From: Loktanella sp. 3ANDIMAR09
GTDB taxonomy: Bacteria; Pseudomonadota; Alphaproteobacteria; Rhodobacterales; Rhodobacteraceae
Reading direction: 5' to 3'
DNA length: 64,000 bases
Assembly: GCF_001420005.1 (NCBI RefSeq)
Contig: NZ_LJAK01000002.1
Coordinates: forward strand, 248,001-312,000
Shown: piece by piece, positions 7,955-16,850 of the stretch
Numbering within the stretch: the stretch's first letter is position 1
Layout: each line of letters opens with the position of its first letter
Position numbers and translations under genes: made by a program
The notes under the pieces: model-generated
Seen by the model: the letters and a program-made list of their open reading frames with translations, nothing else
The model's database searches: none
Told to the model about the DNA's origin: nothing

Positions 7955-9456
7955 GTGCGGCGGTCCAGCAGCAGCAATTCGATCGCGGCCTGACGTGCCA
8001 CCCGGTCCTGTCCCGCGGCGCGCAGCACACGCAGCGCATCGGTGATCGCAGGGCCATCGCCTGCCGCACCGGCGTCAAAGATCGCAATGGCGCGCAGCAA
8101 CGCCTCTCCGGTGCGGCCATCCTGAAGCAGTGCATCCAGCTGCGCGGAGGGTGGCGCGCCGTCAAAACCTGCACTGATCGCAGCCTCGACAGTGGTGCGC
8201 GTCGGCACATCCGCCGGATCGCCCGACAGCAGCGCCTGCACCAATGCGCTGCCGCCGGGGGCTGGTTGACCGGCCAGATGCCGGATCTTGCGGACGATGT
8301 CGAACACCTCTGGATCGTCGAGACCGTCCAGATCGTCGGCATAGAGCGTGGCAAAGAGGGTCTCTGCGCGGATGGCCTGCATGGCGTCCCAGGCAGCGGG
8401 CAGGGTCGCGGCCATTGCTGATGCATCGGCAATACGGGTAGCCGCGTGAAATTCCTGAAAGGCGTCGACGCGGTCCCAGACGCCGCCCGACGCCGAGGGC
8501 GTGCGCGCCAGATACAGGTCGGACAGGCTGGCGGCCGGCAGGGCATTGTGCATGGCCAGCCGTTCGGCTGCGTCCAGACGGCTCTTGAGGCCGACCGTGT
8601 CGCCAAGGTCTGCATAGGCAAAGGCCAGCGGCAGGCGGGCCGTCGCCAGTCCTTCTCCGATGGCACCGCGCAGGCGGAACACAAGCGGGCTGATACGGTC
8701 CGGGGCCGCCATCGGTCCTTTGGCTTCGAACAATTCCGGGTCCAGAAAGCGCGACAACAGCAATTCTTCGTCTGCATCCAGATCGCCCAGGGCTGCGTTG
8801 GTGTTGACGGTCAGGGCCGCGGCTGACCAATCGCCCGCGCGCGCCAGACAAAACACCCGCGCCGATACCGTGGGGGCGAGCGATGGGCTGGCCTGCATGG
8901 CGCGGCAGGCGTCATCCTCGGATCCGGTCAGCAGTGCGACGTCGAACCAACGCCGGAACAGGGCCGGGTCACGGGTGGCGTCCAAGGTGTCGATCAGCGC
9001 CTGCGCCTGCGGCAGCAACGCCAGATCCAGCAATTTGTCGATCCGCGCGATCAGGACAGGCAGTTCCGCGCCGGCGGGTGCCTCTGCGCGGGTGAGCAAC
9101 AGGGCGGACAACAGGCCGTGCAGCGCAGGCAGACCGGGCGACGCCTGTGCATTGATCAGGGTTGTCACGTCGTCACCCGTGCTGGCCTGCCACAGGTCTG
9201 CGGGCAGGCCGCTGATGCGCGGGGCGAGGATGCCCACAGCGCCGAAACCAGATGCCCCTAGGGGGGTGACGGTGACCTGGGGGACATCGATTCTGCTGGC
9301 CACGGATGGTTCATCGCGTCGCACCGGCGGCACCGGTGCCGTGATCGCCACCGATTGCGACAGCCAGTCGATTGCGGACAAGGGTTCGTTCGCTGTTTGC
9401 GACAGGCCTGTTGCAGGCAGCAGCACCAACGCCGCTATGGCTGCATGCCTGTTCAA
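7951..9456 (-). CDS. Uncharacterised exported alanine-rich helical protein
   Basis: 501 residues, no family recognised. The start is taken as TTG 9456. It overlaps the upstream stop (TTGA), and translation from it gives a signal peptide MNRHAAIAALVLLPATGLSQ, whereas the longer reading would bury this in a non-homologous leader. The mature part is Ala/Leu/Asp-rich with many predicted helices, resembling an alpha-solenoid or TPR-like scaffold, with few Cys. Its stop overlaps the xerD start. Likely periplasmic or envelope-anchored; function unknown. Confidence 0.75.
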   Translation of the reverse strand: MNRHAAIAALVLLPATGLSQTANEPLSAIDWLSQSVAITAPVPPVRRDEPSVASRIDVPQVTVTPLGASGFGAVGILAPRISGLPADLWQASTGDDVTTLINAQASPGLPALHGLLSALLLTRAEAPAGAELPVLIARIDKLLDLALLPQAQALIDTLDATRDPALFRRWFDVALLTGSEDDACRAMQASPSLAPTVSARVFCLARAGDWSAAALTVNTNAALGDLDADEELLLSRFLDPELFEAKGPMAAPDRISPLVFRLRGAIGEGLATARLPLAFAYADLGDTVGLKSRLDAAERLAMHNALPAASLSDLYLARTPSASGGVWDRVDAFQEFHAATRIADASAMAATLPAAWDAMQAIRAETLFATLYADDLDGLDDPEVFDIVRKIRHLAGQPAPGGSALVQALLSGDPADVPTRTTVEAAISAGFDGAPPSAQLDALLQDGRTGEALLRAIAIFDAGAAGDGPAITDALRVLRAAGQDRVARQAAIELLLLDRRT

Positions 9457-9605
9457 TCGGTTTCCAACGTCACGGGTTGCGTGATCTGCGTGCTGGGTGC
9501 TGCAAAATCGTCGGGAAACAGCAGCGGTCCCGCATAGGCGTATGCGATCAACGCAAGCCCTGCGACCAGGATCAGGAAAAACAAGAATTTCATCAATCGC
9601 CACAT
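9453..9605 (-). CDS. Small single-span membrane protein
   Basis: 50 residues if started at ATG 9605 (MWRLMKFLFF) or 46 from ATG 9593. One hydrophobic span (FLFFLILVAGLALIAYAYAG) is followed by a short polar tail ending TLETD. It is the first gene of the small-exported-xerD operon: its TGA overlaps the TTG start of the next gene. Function unknown. It is divergent from aroK about 150 bases away. Confidence 0.65.
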   Translation of the reverse strand: MWRLMKFLFFLILVAGLALIAYAYAGPLLFPDDFAAPSTQITQPVTLETD

Positions 9606-9758
9606 CTGTCTGGGCCCCTGCCGATTTGTCGCCGGACGATTGGTCGCCGCGGATTTGAGATGTTTATATATGGCCTTTTTGGCAAGATCACGCCATTCAA
9701 GGCAGGAAATCTGAAACTGGCGGCAGATAGCCTGCCGCGCAAGACAAATGGGTGACCA

Positions 9759-10337
9759 GTGGGGTCCGAGACACGCACCACCGGCTCTGAATCCCTGATC
9801 CTGCATCGCACCGTGGTGATGGTGGGCATGATGGGGTCGGGCAAGACGGCGATCGGCCGCGCATTGGCGGCGCGACTGGGGGTGCCGTTCACCGACAGCG
9901 ATGCCGAGATCGAGACGGCCGCCGCTGCCACGATCGCCGAAATCTTTGAACGTGACGGCGAGGCGTTTTTTCGCCGCCGTGAATCAGAGGTCATCGCGCG
10001 GTTGATGACGGACCGTCCCGCGATCCTGTCCACCGGGGGCGGCGCCTATCTGGCAGAACGGAACCGTGACGTGATCCACGAACACGGCATCGCGGTCTGG
10101 TTGAATGCACCGCTAAGCGTGCTGTGGGACCGGGTCAGAAACAAGGATACGCGGCCGCTGCTGCGGACAGCCGATCCCTATGGCACGCTTGCGCAGCTCT
10201 TTGCCGACCGCAATCCGGTCTATGCGCAGGCTGAATTGAAACTGGACGTGCAGGCCCGGTCGACAATCGAAGACACCACAAGTGCCGTGATCGATTTGCT
10301 GGCCACACGCCCCGACATCTTGGAGGTCCGCCGATGA
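9759..10337 (+). CDS. aroK: Shikimate kinase
   Basis: 192 residues. Phosphorylates shikimate at O3 with ATP in the chorismate pathway. Walker A GMMGSGKT (about residues 23-30), shikimate-binding Asp in FTDSDAEIE, FFRRRESEV and STGGGAYL, and the LID region RNKDTRPLLR are all present. The start is GTG 9759, since no in-frame ATG precedes the core. It overlaps aroB by ATGA. Confidence 0.92.
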   Translation: MGSETRTTGSESLILHRTVVMVGMMGSGKTAIGRALAARLGVPFTDSDAEIETAAAATIAEIFERDGEAFFRRRESEVIARLMTDRPAILSTGGGAYLAERNRDVIHEHGIAVWLNAPLSVLWDRVRNKDTRPLLRTADPYGTLAQLFADRNPVYAQAELKLDVQARSTIEDTTSAVIDLLATRPDILEVRR

Positions 10338-11437
10338 CCGAAACCGTCACCGTGGATCTGCCGGGGCGTGCCTATGACGTGGTGATCGGTCCGGGGTTGC
10401 TTGCGGATGCCGGTGCGCGCATTGCAGCACTGGGTGGGCGTCGCCATGTCGCCATTTTGACGGATGAAACCGTGGCCGGACTGCATTTGAACAGTTTGCA
10501 GGCGGCGCTGACTGACGCGGGGCTCACGTCAGAGGCCTTGGCCCTGCCGCCCGGCGAGGCGACCAAATGCTGGGCGCAGCTGTCGCGCAGCGTCGAATGG
10601 CTGCTGGATCAAAAGGTCGAACGCGGCGATGTGATCGTGGCACTTGGCGGTGGCGTGATCGGGGATCTGGGCGGCTTTGCCGCCGCGATCCTGCGGCGTG
10701 GTGTTCGTTTCGTACAGGTGCCGACCAGCCTCTTGGCGCAGGTCGACAGCTCGGTCGGGGGCAAGACAGGGATCAACGCACCGCAAGGCAAGAATCTGGT
10801 CGGTGCGTTTCATCAACCCAGCCTCGTGTTGGCTGATACGGACCTGCTGGCAACGCTGCCCGCCCGGGATTTTTTGGCGGGCTACGGCGAGGTCGTGAAA
10901 TACGGCCTGCTGGGGGATGCCGCATTCTTTGACTGGCTGGAGGCGAACGCCGCTGCGATGGCCGCAGGTGATGTGGACGCGCGGGTGCGCGCCGTCACGC
11001 GGTCCGTTCAGATGAAGGCCGAAATCGTGTTGCGCGACGAAACCGAACAGGGTGACCGCGCGCTGTTGAACCTGGGTCATACGTTCTGTCACGCGCTAGA
11101 GGCGGCGACGGGGTATTCGGACCGTCTGCTGCATGGCGAGGGCGTGGCGATCGGCTGTGCACTGGCGTTCGAGCTGTCGCAAAGGCTGGGTCTGTGCCCA
11201 CAAGAGGACCCCAGTCGTGTCCGCGCCCATCTGGCCGCGCTTGGCATGAAAAAGGACATCCGCGACATTCCCGGCGATCTGCCCGACCCCGCGGCGCTGC
11301 TCTCCCTCATGGGACAGGACAAGAAGGTGCAGGCCGGTGTGCTTCGGTTCGTGCTGGCACGCGGTATCGGCCAGGCGTTCGTCACGTCCGATGTGCCACG
11401 CGATGCGGTGCTGTCGGTGCTGGCGGATTCGTTCTAA
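10334..11437 (+). CDS. aroB: 3-dehydroquinate synthase
   Basis: 367 residues. Converts DAHP to 3-dehydroquinate using NAD and a divalent metal. Diagnostic blocks are GGGVIGDLGGF, VQVPTSLLAQVDSSVGGKTG, the Glu metal ligand in GYGEVVKYG, LGHTFCHALE and LHGEGVAIG. Translationally coupled to aroK (ATGA). A strong hairpin follows the stop. Confidence 0.94.
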   Translation: MTETVTVDLPGRAYDVVIGPGLLADAGARIAALGGRRHVAILTDETVAGLHLNSLQAALTDAGLTSEALALPPGEATKCWAQLSRSVEWLLDQKVERGDVIVALGGGVIGDLGGFAAAILRRGVRFVQVPTSLLAQVDSSVGGKTGINAPQGKNLVGAFHQPSLVLADTDLLATLPARDFLAGYGEVVKYGLLGDAAFFDWLEANAAAMAAGDVDARVRAVTRSVQMKAEIVLRDETEQGDRALLNLGHTFCHALEAATGYSDRLLHGEGVAIGCALAFELSQRLGLCPQEDPSRVRAHLAALGMKKDIRDIPGDLPDPAALLSLMGQDKKVQAGVLRFVLARGIGQAFVTSDVPRDAVLSVLADSF

Positions 11438-11449
11438 GGCGGAACGGAA

Positions 11450-11473
11450 AACGCCGCCCCGTGGGGCGGCGTT
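11450..11473. terminator. Bidirectional terminator, aroB/ssb
   Basis: AACGCCGCCCC pairs perfectly with GGGGCGGCGTT across a 2-base loop, between the convergent aroB and ssb stops. T-rich on the plus side (TTTGTT). Confidence 0.75.
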
Positions 11474-11480
11474 TGTTGGA

Positions 11481-12032
11481 TCAGAACGGGATTTCGTCGT
11501 CCATGTCGCGGCCACCGCCGCCACCGCCGCCGCCGCCATTGCCGCCACCGCCGTAGCCCCCACCAGAGCTGCCGCCGCCATAACCGCCGCCGCTGTCGCC
11601 ACCGTAGCCGCCGCCGCTGTCGCCGCCATAGCCACCGCCGGAATCGCCACCGTAGCCACCGCCGCCGCCGGCGTTGTCTCCACGACCGTCAAGCATCGTC
11701 AGCGTCGAATTGTAGGGGCGCAACACGACTTCGGTGCTGTAGCGGTCCTGGCCGGACTGGTCCTGCCATTTGCGGGTTTCCAGCTGGCCTTCGATATAGA
11801 CCTTGGACCCCTTGCGCAGATATTGTTCTGCCACCTTGGCCAGGGGTTCGCTGAAAATCGCGACGCTGTGCCATTCGGTGCGTTCCTTGCGTTCGCCCGA
11901 ATTGCGGTCCTTCCAGGTTTCAGAGGTGGCGATCCGCAGGTTGCAGACCTTGCCACCGTTCTGGAACGTGCGCACCTCGGGGTCGCGCCCCAGGTTGCCG
12001 ATGATGATGACCTTGTTCACTGAACCCGCCAT
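11481..12032 (-). CDS. ssb: Single-stranded DNA-binding protein
   Basis: 183 residues from ATG 12032, chosen for the AGGGGG Shine-Dalgarno and the family start [15 protein letters not shown]. The OB-fold spans about residues 1-110 ([37 protein letters not shown]). The flexible linker is almost pure Gly with repeated GGGYGGDS units, and the acidic partner-recruiting tip is DMDDEIPF. It is divergent from the lytic transglycosylase. I see no canonical alphaproteobacterial SOS box (GTTC-N7-GTTC) upstream. Confidence 0.93.
   Translation of the reverse strand: MAGSVNKVIIIGNLGRDPEVRTFQNGGKVCNLRIATSETWKDRNSGERKERTEWHSVAIFSEPLAKVAEQYLRKGSKVYIEGQLETRKWQDQSGQDRYSTEVVLRPYNSTLTMLDGRGDNAGGGGGYGGDSGGGYGGDSGGGYGGDSGGGYGGGSSGGGYGGGGNGGGGGGGGGRDMDDEIPF
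11530..11665 (-). repeat. Gly-rich tandem repeats in the ssb linker
   Basis: 24-base units encoding GGGYGGDS are repeated about three times with degenerate flanking copies, forming the SSB linker. Coding microsatellite-like repeat, prone to length change. Confidence 0.7.
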
Positions 12033-12171
12033 GAAGTCCCCCTGCGATTCTGATGTTCGTGTCGTTGTGACAGATTTGCGGCCCAAGGTTAACAGGCGCT
12101 GAAGACCATTGGGGTGGTCAGGGCCGTCGAATCGGATAGACTGAGTACTCACGCGTATCCTGGGGGCGTCG

Positions 12172-12759
12172 ATGATCAGAGCCAGTCTTGCGATTTCAGT
12201 CTGTTTGGCTGTGACGGCAACCGTTGCATCCGCGCAAAGCGTTTCGACGTCGAACCGGATGCAATTGTTCCAGAACCAGTTGTCAGTGCTCGATAATCGG
12301 GCCTCGCAGCAATACAACAATTCGATCCGCTTGCAGCCACCGCGCGTGGAAGTGCCAAGTCTGACACCGCCGACACCGCGTTATGCGGGGCGTTATGAGG
12401 GGCCTTATCTCGCGCTTGCGCGTGCTGCCGCGCGCCGCCACGGCATCCCCGAGGATCTGTTTGCGCGGCTGGTTCAGCAGGAATCGAACTGGAATGCGGG
12501 TGCGATTTCGCACAAGGGTGCCATCGGTCTTGCGCAGTTGATGCCGGATACCGCGCGTATGTTGCGGGTTGATCCGCACGATCCGGCCGAGAACCTTGAA
12601 GGCGGGGCACGATACCTCAAACAGCAATATGTCACGTTTGGGAACTGGCCACACGCGCTGGCGGCGTATAACGCTGGTCCCGGCGCCGTTGCAAAATTCC
12701 GTGGCATCCCACCCTACCGCGAAACACAGAACTACGTGGCGCGCATCTGGGGAAGTTGA
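12172..12759 (+). CDS. Lytic transglycosylase, SLT domain (periplasmic)
   Basis: 195 residues. Signal peptide [21 protein letters not shown], then a short coiled/linker region, then a compact SLT (goose-lysozyme-like) domain from about residue 80. The catalytic Glu is in [13 protein letters not shown], followed by [23 protein letters not shown] and [12 protein letters not shown], all hallmark blocks. It cleaves peptidoglycan glycan strands to 1,6-anhydroMurNAc. It is small for the family and stands alone, so a housekeeping remodelling role is more likely than secretion-system assembly. Confidence 0.85.
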   Translation: MIRASLAISVCLAVTATVASAQSVSTSNRMQLFQNQLSVLDNRASQQYNNSIRLQPPRVEVPSLTPPTPRYAGRYEGPYLALARAAARRHGIPEDLFARLVQQESNWNAGAISHKGAIGLAQLMPDTARMLRVDPHDPAENLEGGARYLKQQYVTFGNWPHALAAYNAGPGAVAKFRGIPPYRETQNYVARIWGS

Positions 12760-12805
12760 CGCGGATTTGCCCCTGTCGTCGCCGCGTGCATGAAAGGGGT
12801 GCTGC

Positions 12806-14092
12806 ATGTCATCATTGAAATTCCGGTTGAAGCGGCTGTTCGAGCGGATTTGGGTGCCGATCGGTGCCTACGGCCTGCTGGGCGTGATCGCGGCTGCGAT
12901 GGGGTCGATGCTGGCCGACGTGATCCCATCGTCGCTGGCGTTTCAGATCGGCGCGGAATCGATCGATGCGATCCTGAATATCATGGCCTCTTCGATGCTG
13001 GCGGTGACGACCTTTTCGTTGTCCATCATGCTGTCTGCCTTCAACACGGCGTCCAGCACGGCCACGCCGCGCGCTTTCTTGTTGCTCAAGACGGACCAGA
13101 CGGCGCAACAGGTTCTGGCCAGTTTCATCGGCGCGTTCATCTTCAGCCTTGTGGGTATCATCAGTTTGCAGATCGGCCTTTACGGCGAGGGCGGTCGCGT
13201 GATCCTGTTCGGGGCGACATTGCTGGTGCTGTCTCTGATCATTATCAATCTGGTCCGGTGGATCGGGCATCTGACGGATTTCGGACGGTTGGGCGATACA
13301 CTGGCTCGGGTGGAACGCGCGGCCGGTGATGCGATGGCGGCACGGCTGGCGGCCCCGTTTCTGGGCGGGCGGCCGTTGGTTGGCACCGTGCCGGATGATG
13401 CGGTGCCGATGCGTGCGACGGACATCGGACACGTCAGGTTCATTGATCTGCACCGCCTGGACAAACTGGCCGAGACACACGCGGCAACGATTTATCTTGC
13501 GGTGCTGCCAGGCGGTTTCGCCACACGCGACATGCCGCTGGCCCATATCGCCGGCGGCCCGGTCGGTCCCGACTATGACGGCCTGCTGCAAGACGCCCTG
13601 TCGTGCTTCGAGATCAGCGCGGACCGCAGTTTCGATCAGGATCCGCGTTTTGGCCTGATCGTGATGTCCGAAATCGCAAGCCGCGCGCTGTCGCCGGCGG
13701 TGAACGATCCGGGCACGGGCATCGACGTCATTCGCCGCATGACGCGCATCCTGTCGCAATGGGACGCACCGGCCGATCCCGAAGTGACGCTTTCGCATCT
13801 TTTCGTGCGGGGATTGAAGGCCGAGGATGTGCTGGTGGATGCCTTTCAGGCGATCGCGCGGGACGGGGCCGCGCTGATAGAGGTGCAGATCGCGGTCCAG
13901 CGGTCACTGCTTGCGTTGACCCGTTTGCAGCCGCCTGTTTTCGGGCCGGCCGCGGTCGCGCAATCGCAACGCGCCCTGGCGCATGCGGCAGATGCGATGC
14001 TGATCGGCACGGACATCGATCGATTGCGCCAGATGTCCGAGGAGATCGCCGCGGCTGCCCGTCCAGCACAGGGTCAGATCGGACAGATGTGA
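12806..14092 (+). CDS. DUF2254 family membrane protein
   Basis: 428 residues. Four membrane spans in the first 160 residues (about 17-40, 55-80, 104-125 and 130-150), with the family block ASSMLAVTTFSLSIMLSAFNTASSTATPR. A large soluble C-terminal part contains SRALSPAVNDPGTGIDVIRRM. DUF2254 function is unknown. It stands alone 46 bases after the transglycosylase and could be cotranscribed with it. Confidence 0.75.
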   Translation: MSSLKFRLKRLFERIWVPIGAYGLLGVIAAAMGSMLADVIPSSLAFQIGAESIDAILNIMASSMLAVTTFSLSIMLSAFNTASSTATPRAFLLLKTDQTAQQVLASFIGAFIFSLVGIISLQIGLYGEGGRVILFGATLLVLSLIIINLVRWIGHLTDFGRLGDTLARVERAAGDAMAARLAAPFLGGRPLVGTVPDDAVPMRATDIGHVRFIDLHRLDKLAETHAATIYLAVLPGGFATRDMPLAHIAGGPVGPDYDGLLQDALSCFEISADRSFDQDPRFGLIVMSEIASRALSPAVNDPGTGIDVIRRMTRILSQWDAPADPEVTLSHLFVRGLKAEDVLVDAFQAIARDGAALIEVQIAVQRSLLALTRLQPPVFGPAAVAQSQRALAHAADAMLIGTDIDRLRQMSEEIAAAARPAQGQIGQM

Positions 14093-14101
14093 TCTGATAC
14101 G

Positions 14102-14150
14102 CCGATTTTTCGCGAAAAATCGGGCGGTCCCTGAATTTTCGCGAAAATTC
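14102..14150. terminator. Two tandem perfect palindromes between convergent genes
   Basis: A 22-base palindrome at 14102-14123 and an 18-base palindrome at 14133-14150 share the core TTTTCGCGAAAA. ATCTGAT at 14092 and ATCAGAT at 14153 also pair around both. Either palindrome would end in a run of U or A, so bidirectional termination is plausible; protein binding is the alternative. Confidence 0.6.
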
Positions 14151-14153
14151 GGA

Positions 14154-15815
14154 TCAGATGCTGCGACCCAGTTTGTAGAGCTGGGGCAGATACGCGATAT
14201 GCATGTCTGCGCCGGTGACATCGGGCTTTGCGTGTCGGTAGAGCATGCGCCAGTAGGGTTGCAGCGTCACGGCATCATCCCGCATCAAGGTCTGGAGTCG
14301 CGCCATGACCGCGCGGCGTGCCTGCGCATCGGCGATGGCGCCTGCCTCGGTCAGTGCTGCATCGAAGGCGGGATTGGCATAGCCGCTTTCGTTCCATGCC
14401 GCACCGGACCGATAGGCAAGGGCGAGTGTCTGAATGCCCAGTGGCCGGTGGTTCCAGTTCGTCGCGCTGAACGGATAATTGTTCCAATTCGCCCAATAGG
14501 TCGACCCCGGGACGATCCGGCGGCTGACCTTGAAGCCCGCGTCCCGCAGTTGTGCCGCCACCGCATCGGCGGTGTTCCTGCGCCAGTCGTCATCAATCGA
14601 GGTGATTTCCATGTCGAAATCGGCCATCCCGGCCTGGGTCAGCAAGTCAAAGGCGGCAGCGGGGTCATGGGGCAGGGCGGGAATGTCGGCCCATTCGGGA
14701 TGCATGGGGCCGACATGCATGTTGCGCGCGGCAATGCCCCGGTCGGCATAGCCCAGTTCCAGGCAGACGGCAGGGTCCACGGCCATCGCAATCGCCCGTC
14801 TGACCCGGACATCGGCGTAGGGTGTCACGCCATCAACCTCGGCCTGCGCGTTGGTGCGGATGCAGATGGTGGCCCCTGACGCGATCTGTGATTTTTGCCA
14901 ACCCAGCGCATCCATGACCTCGACGAAATCGCCGACGGTCTCGAACAGCATGTCGACCTCGTCTGCGACCGCGGCAGCCGCCCAGGCGGCCGGATCGGTA
15001 CCGCAATCGATGAATGAGATCTGGTCGAGCGTGGCACCCTTGCCAGCGGCATCGCCCCACCAGACGTGATCGCGGTTGCGCACCAGATCGGCGCGCGTGC
15101 CGGCCTCGAAGAAGGTCGGAAGATACGGTCCGGTGCCAACAGGATTTTCCAGCATTGTCTCGGGCGAAAATCCGGCAGGCGTGATGGCGGCCGGATAATC
15201 GGACATGCTGGCAACAAGCGAGATGTCGGGTGACGGCAGATGCAGTGCGATCGTCAGGTCGTCGATCAACTCAATCGCATCCGGTCTGATCTGACCGGTC
15301 GCATCGTCGATCAACACGCCAAAGCGGGCGGCCATAGAGTTGCCCGCGACCGAGGTATCGCACCATCCTGTGATGTTCCGCGCGACATCTGACGCGGTAA
15401 AGGCCGTGCCATCGTTCCAGGTCACGCCGGGTCTGACATTCAGCCTGTATCGTGTCGCGTCGGCGTTCACGGTCCAGCTGTCCAGCAACATCGGGCCAAA
15501 GGTCCCGTCGTTGTTGTATTCGACCAGATATTCCAGCCAGCCAGAGGTAAAATAGGCAAGTTCGGTCCAGTCAAAGGTGCGCGGGTCGCGGGGGGTGCGC
15601 ACGCCCATCTGGATGCGCAACGTGCCGCCCGGCCGCACCGGTGCCTGTGCCTGCGCTGGCGCGGTCAGGCCCAGCAGGCCGTAGGCGGCGGTGCCCGTCA
15701 GTCCCAGTGCCGTGCTCCGGGTCAGGAATGCGCGTCGATCCATCTGCCCGGACCGCACCTCTTGGGCATACATCAGTGCTGCGGGATGGACGGGCTGCGA
15801 TGTCGGGTCGATCAT
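14154..15815 (-). CDS. ABC transporter substrate-binding protein, family 5 (peptide/opine type), Tat-exported
   Basis: 553 residues. The N-terminus carries a twin-arginine type leader (MDRRAFLTRS, hydrophobic stretch, AQAQA cleavage region) after a 25-residue leader segment. The mature protein is a full-length family 5 solute-binding protein, with WTELAYFTSG, a YRLNVRPGVTWNDGTAFTAS block and a late WNHRPLG region. Substrate not predictable. No permease or ATPase genes are adjacent, so it is an orphan in this window. An AraC regulator lies immediately upstream on the same strand and may control it. Confidence 0.85.
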   Translation of the reverse strand: MIDPTSQPVHPAALMYAQEVRSGQMDRRAFLTRSTALGLTGTAAYGLLGLTAPAQAQAPVRPGGTLRIQMGVRTPRDPRTFDWTELAYFTSGWLEYLVEYNNDGTFGPMLLDSWTVNADATRYRLNVRPGVTWNDGTAFTASDVARNITGWCDTSVAGNSMAARFGVLIDDATGQIRPDAIELIDDLTIALHLPSPDISLVASMSDYPAAITPAGFSPETMLENPVGTGPYLPTFFEAGTRADLVRNRDHVWWGDAAGKGATLDQISFIDCGTDPAAWAAAAVADEVDMLFETVGDFVEVMDALGWQKSQIASGATICIRTNAQAEVDGVTPYADVRVRRAIAMAVDPAVCLELGYADRGIAARNMHVGPMHPEWADIPALPHDPAAAFDLLTQAGMADFDMEITSIDDDWRRNTADAVAAQLRDAGFKVSRRIVPGSTYWANWNNYPFSATNWNHRPLGIQTLALAYRSGAAWNESGYANPAFDAALTEAGAIADAQARRAVMARLQTLMRDDAVTLQPYWRMLYRHAKPDVTGADMHIAYLPQLYKLGRSI

Positions 15816-15931
15816 GGTCTCCGATCCAATCGTGGCTGCGGCTGTCGTACCTTGTTCGCTATGCCCCAGAGCCTGTAGGGGCGCAACGCGGCTGTCACTG
15901 TGCAGGCATGAATCCGACCCTTGCCCGCGAC

Positions 15932-16789
15932 CTAATGCTGTCCCGCGCGACGCTGGTCCGGGACGGATTTGCGAAATGCACTGGGGGTCTGGCCGGAACG
16001 CGCCTGAAACACGCGGCTGAAATAGGCCGCAGACCCATAGCCCGCGACCTGCGCCACATCAGCGATGGGCGCGCGGGTGTCGCGCAGCATACGGCATGCC
16101 TCGTAGTGCCTGCGATCCGACAGCAGCGTCAGTGCGGATTGACCGCTGGTCTGACGGCAGCACCTTGTCAGATGCGTGGCTGTGACACCCAGCGAGGCCG
16201 CATAATCCGCAATACCCTTGTCTGTTGGAAAATGACGCTCGATCAGGTCCGTATAGGCCGCGACCAGTCGCGCCGCACTGGAGTTGCGCCGATCCACGTC
16301 AGGACCGGTATTGCGCTGATTGTCGATCTGCCGGGCAAAGAACACGGCCAACAGCCCGGCCTGGTAATGGGCCGCGCGCCGCGCGTGCTGCCTGTCCGAC
16401 GACAGCTCTCTTTCCAGTCCGTCAAAGAGGGTCAGAAATTCCTTTTGGGCCATGACGTCCCGAAGGCGCAGATGCACCGCCTCGGACGGCCATTCGGATG
16501 CCATGGCGCGCGGCAGGGTCAGCAGATGGCCGTATACGGTCGGGCCGGCCTCGAAACCGTACATGGTCCGTGCCGGGATATAGATGAGGTTGTTGGCAAA
16601 ATACCCGTGGGTCAGGCCCTGGATGATGATGCGCCCCTGACCGCGCGCGATGAACAGCAGGCGCGGCGTGGCATGGCTGCGCATGGCCTCGGTGCGCCAG
16701 CGGTTCGCCTGTGTCGCGCCGCCTATGGGTTGCAAGGCAAGCGCGCTGTCAGGCGGTTGGGACGGGATCAGGCTGGCGATATGCGACAT
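15932..16789 (-). CDS. AraC family transcriptional regulator
   Basis: 285 residues from ATG 16789 (MSHIASLIPSQ). The longer open frame upstream overlaps the end of miaA, so the internal start is preferred. The N-terminal half is a cupin-like ligand-binding domain (LLFIARGQGRIII, NNLIYIPARTMYGFEAG). The C-terminal 100 residues form the double HTH: IADYAASLGVTATHLTRCCR and IADVAQVAGYGSAAYFSRVF. It precedes the binding-protein gene by 116 bases on the same strand, consistent with control of that gene. Confidence 0.85.
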   Translation of the reverse strand: MSHIASLIPSQPPDSALALQPIGGATQANRWRTEAMRSHATPRLLFIARGQGRIIIQGLTHGYFANNLIYIPARTMYGFEAGPTVYGHLLTLPRAMASEWPSEAVHLRLRDVMAQKEFLTLFDGLERELSSDRQHARRAAHYQAGLLAVFFARQIDNQRNTGPDVDRRNSSAARLVAAYTDLIERHFPTDKGIADYAASLGVTATHLTRCCRQTSGQSALTLLSDRRHYEACRMLRDTRAPIADVAQVAGYGSAAYFSRVFQARSGQTPSAFRKSVPDQRRAGQH

Positions 16790-16850
16790 GGGCAGGTCCA
16801 ATGTTCGATTTGGACAAAAGTGCCTGCCCGTTTGTTCAAAAACAACAGAT

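Noticed and set aside
11530-11665. CRISPR-like tandem repeats
   Set aside because: The repeats are in frame and encode the SSB glycine linker; there are no unique spacers.
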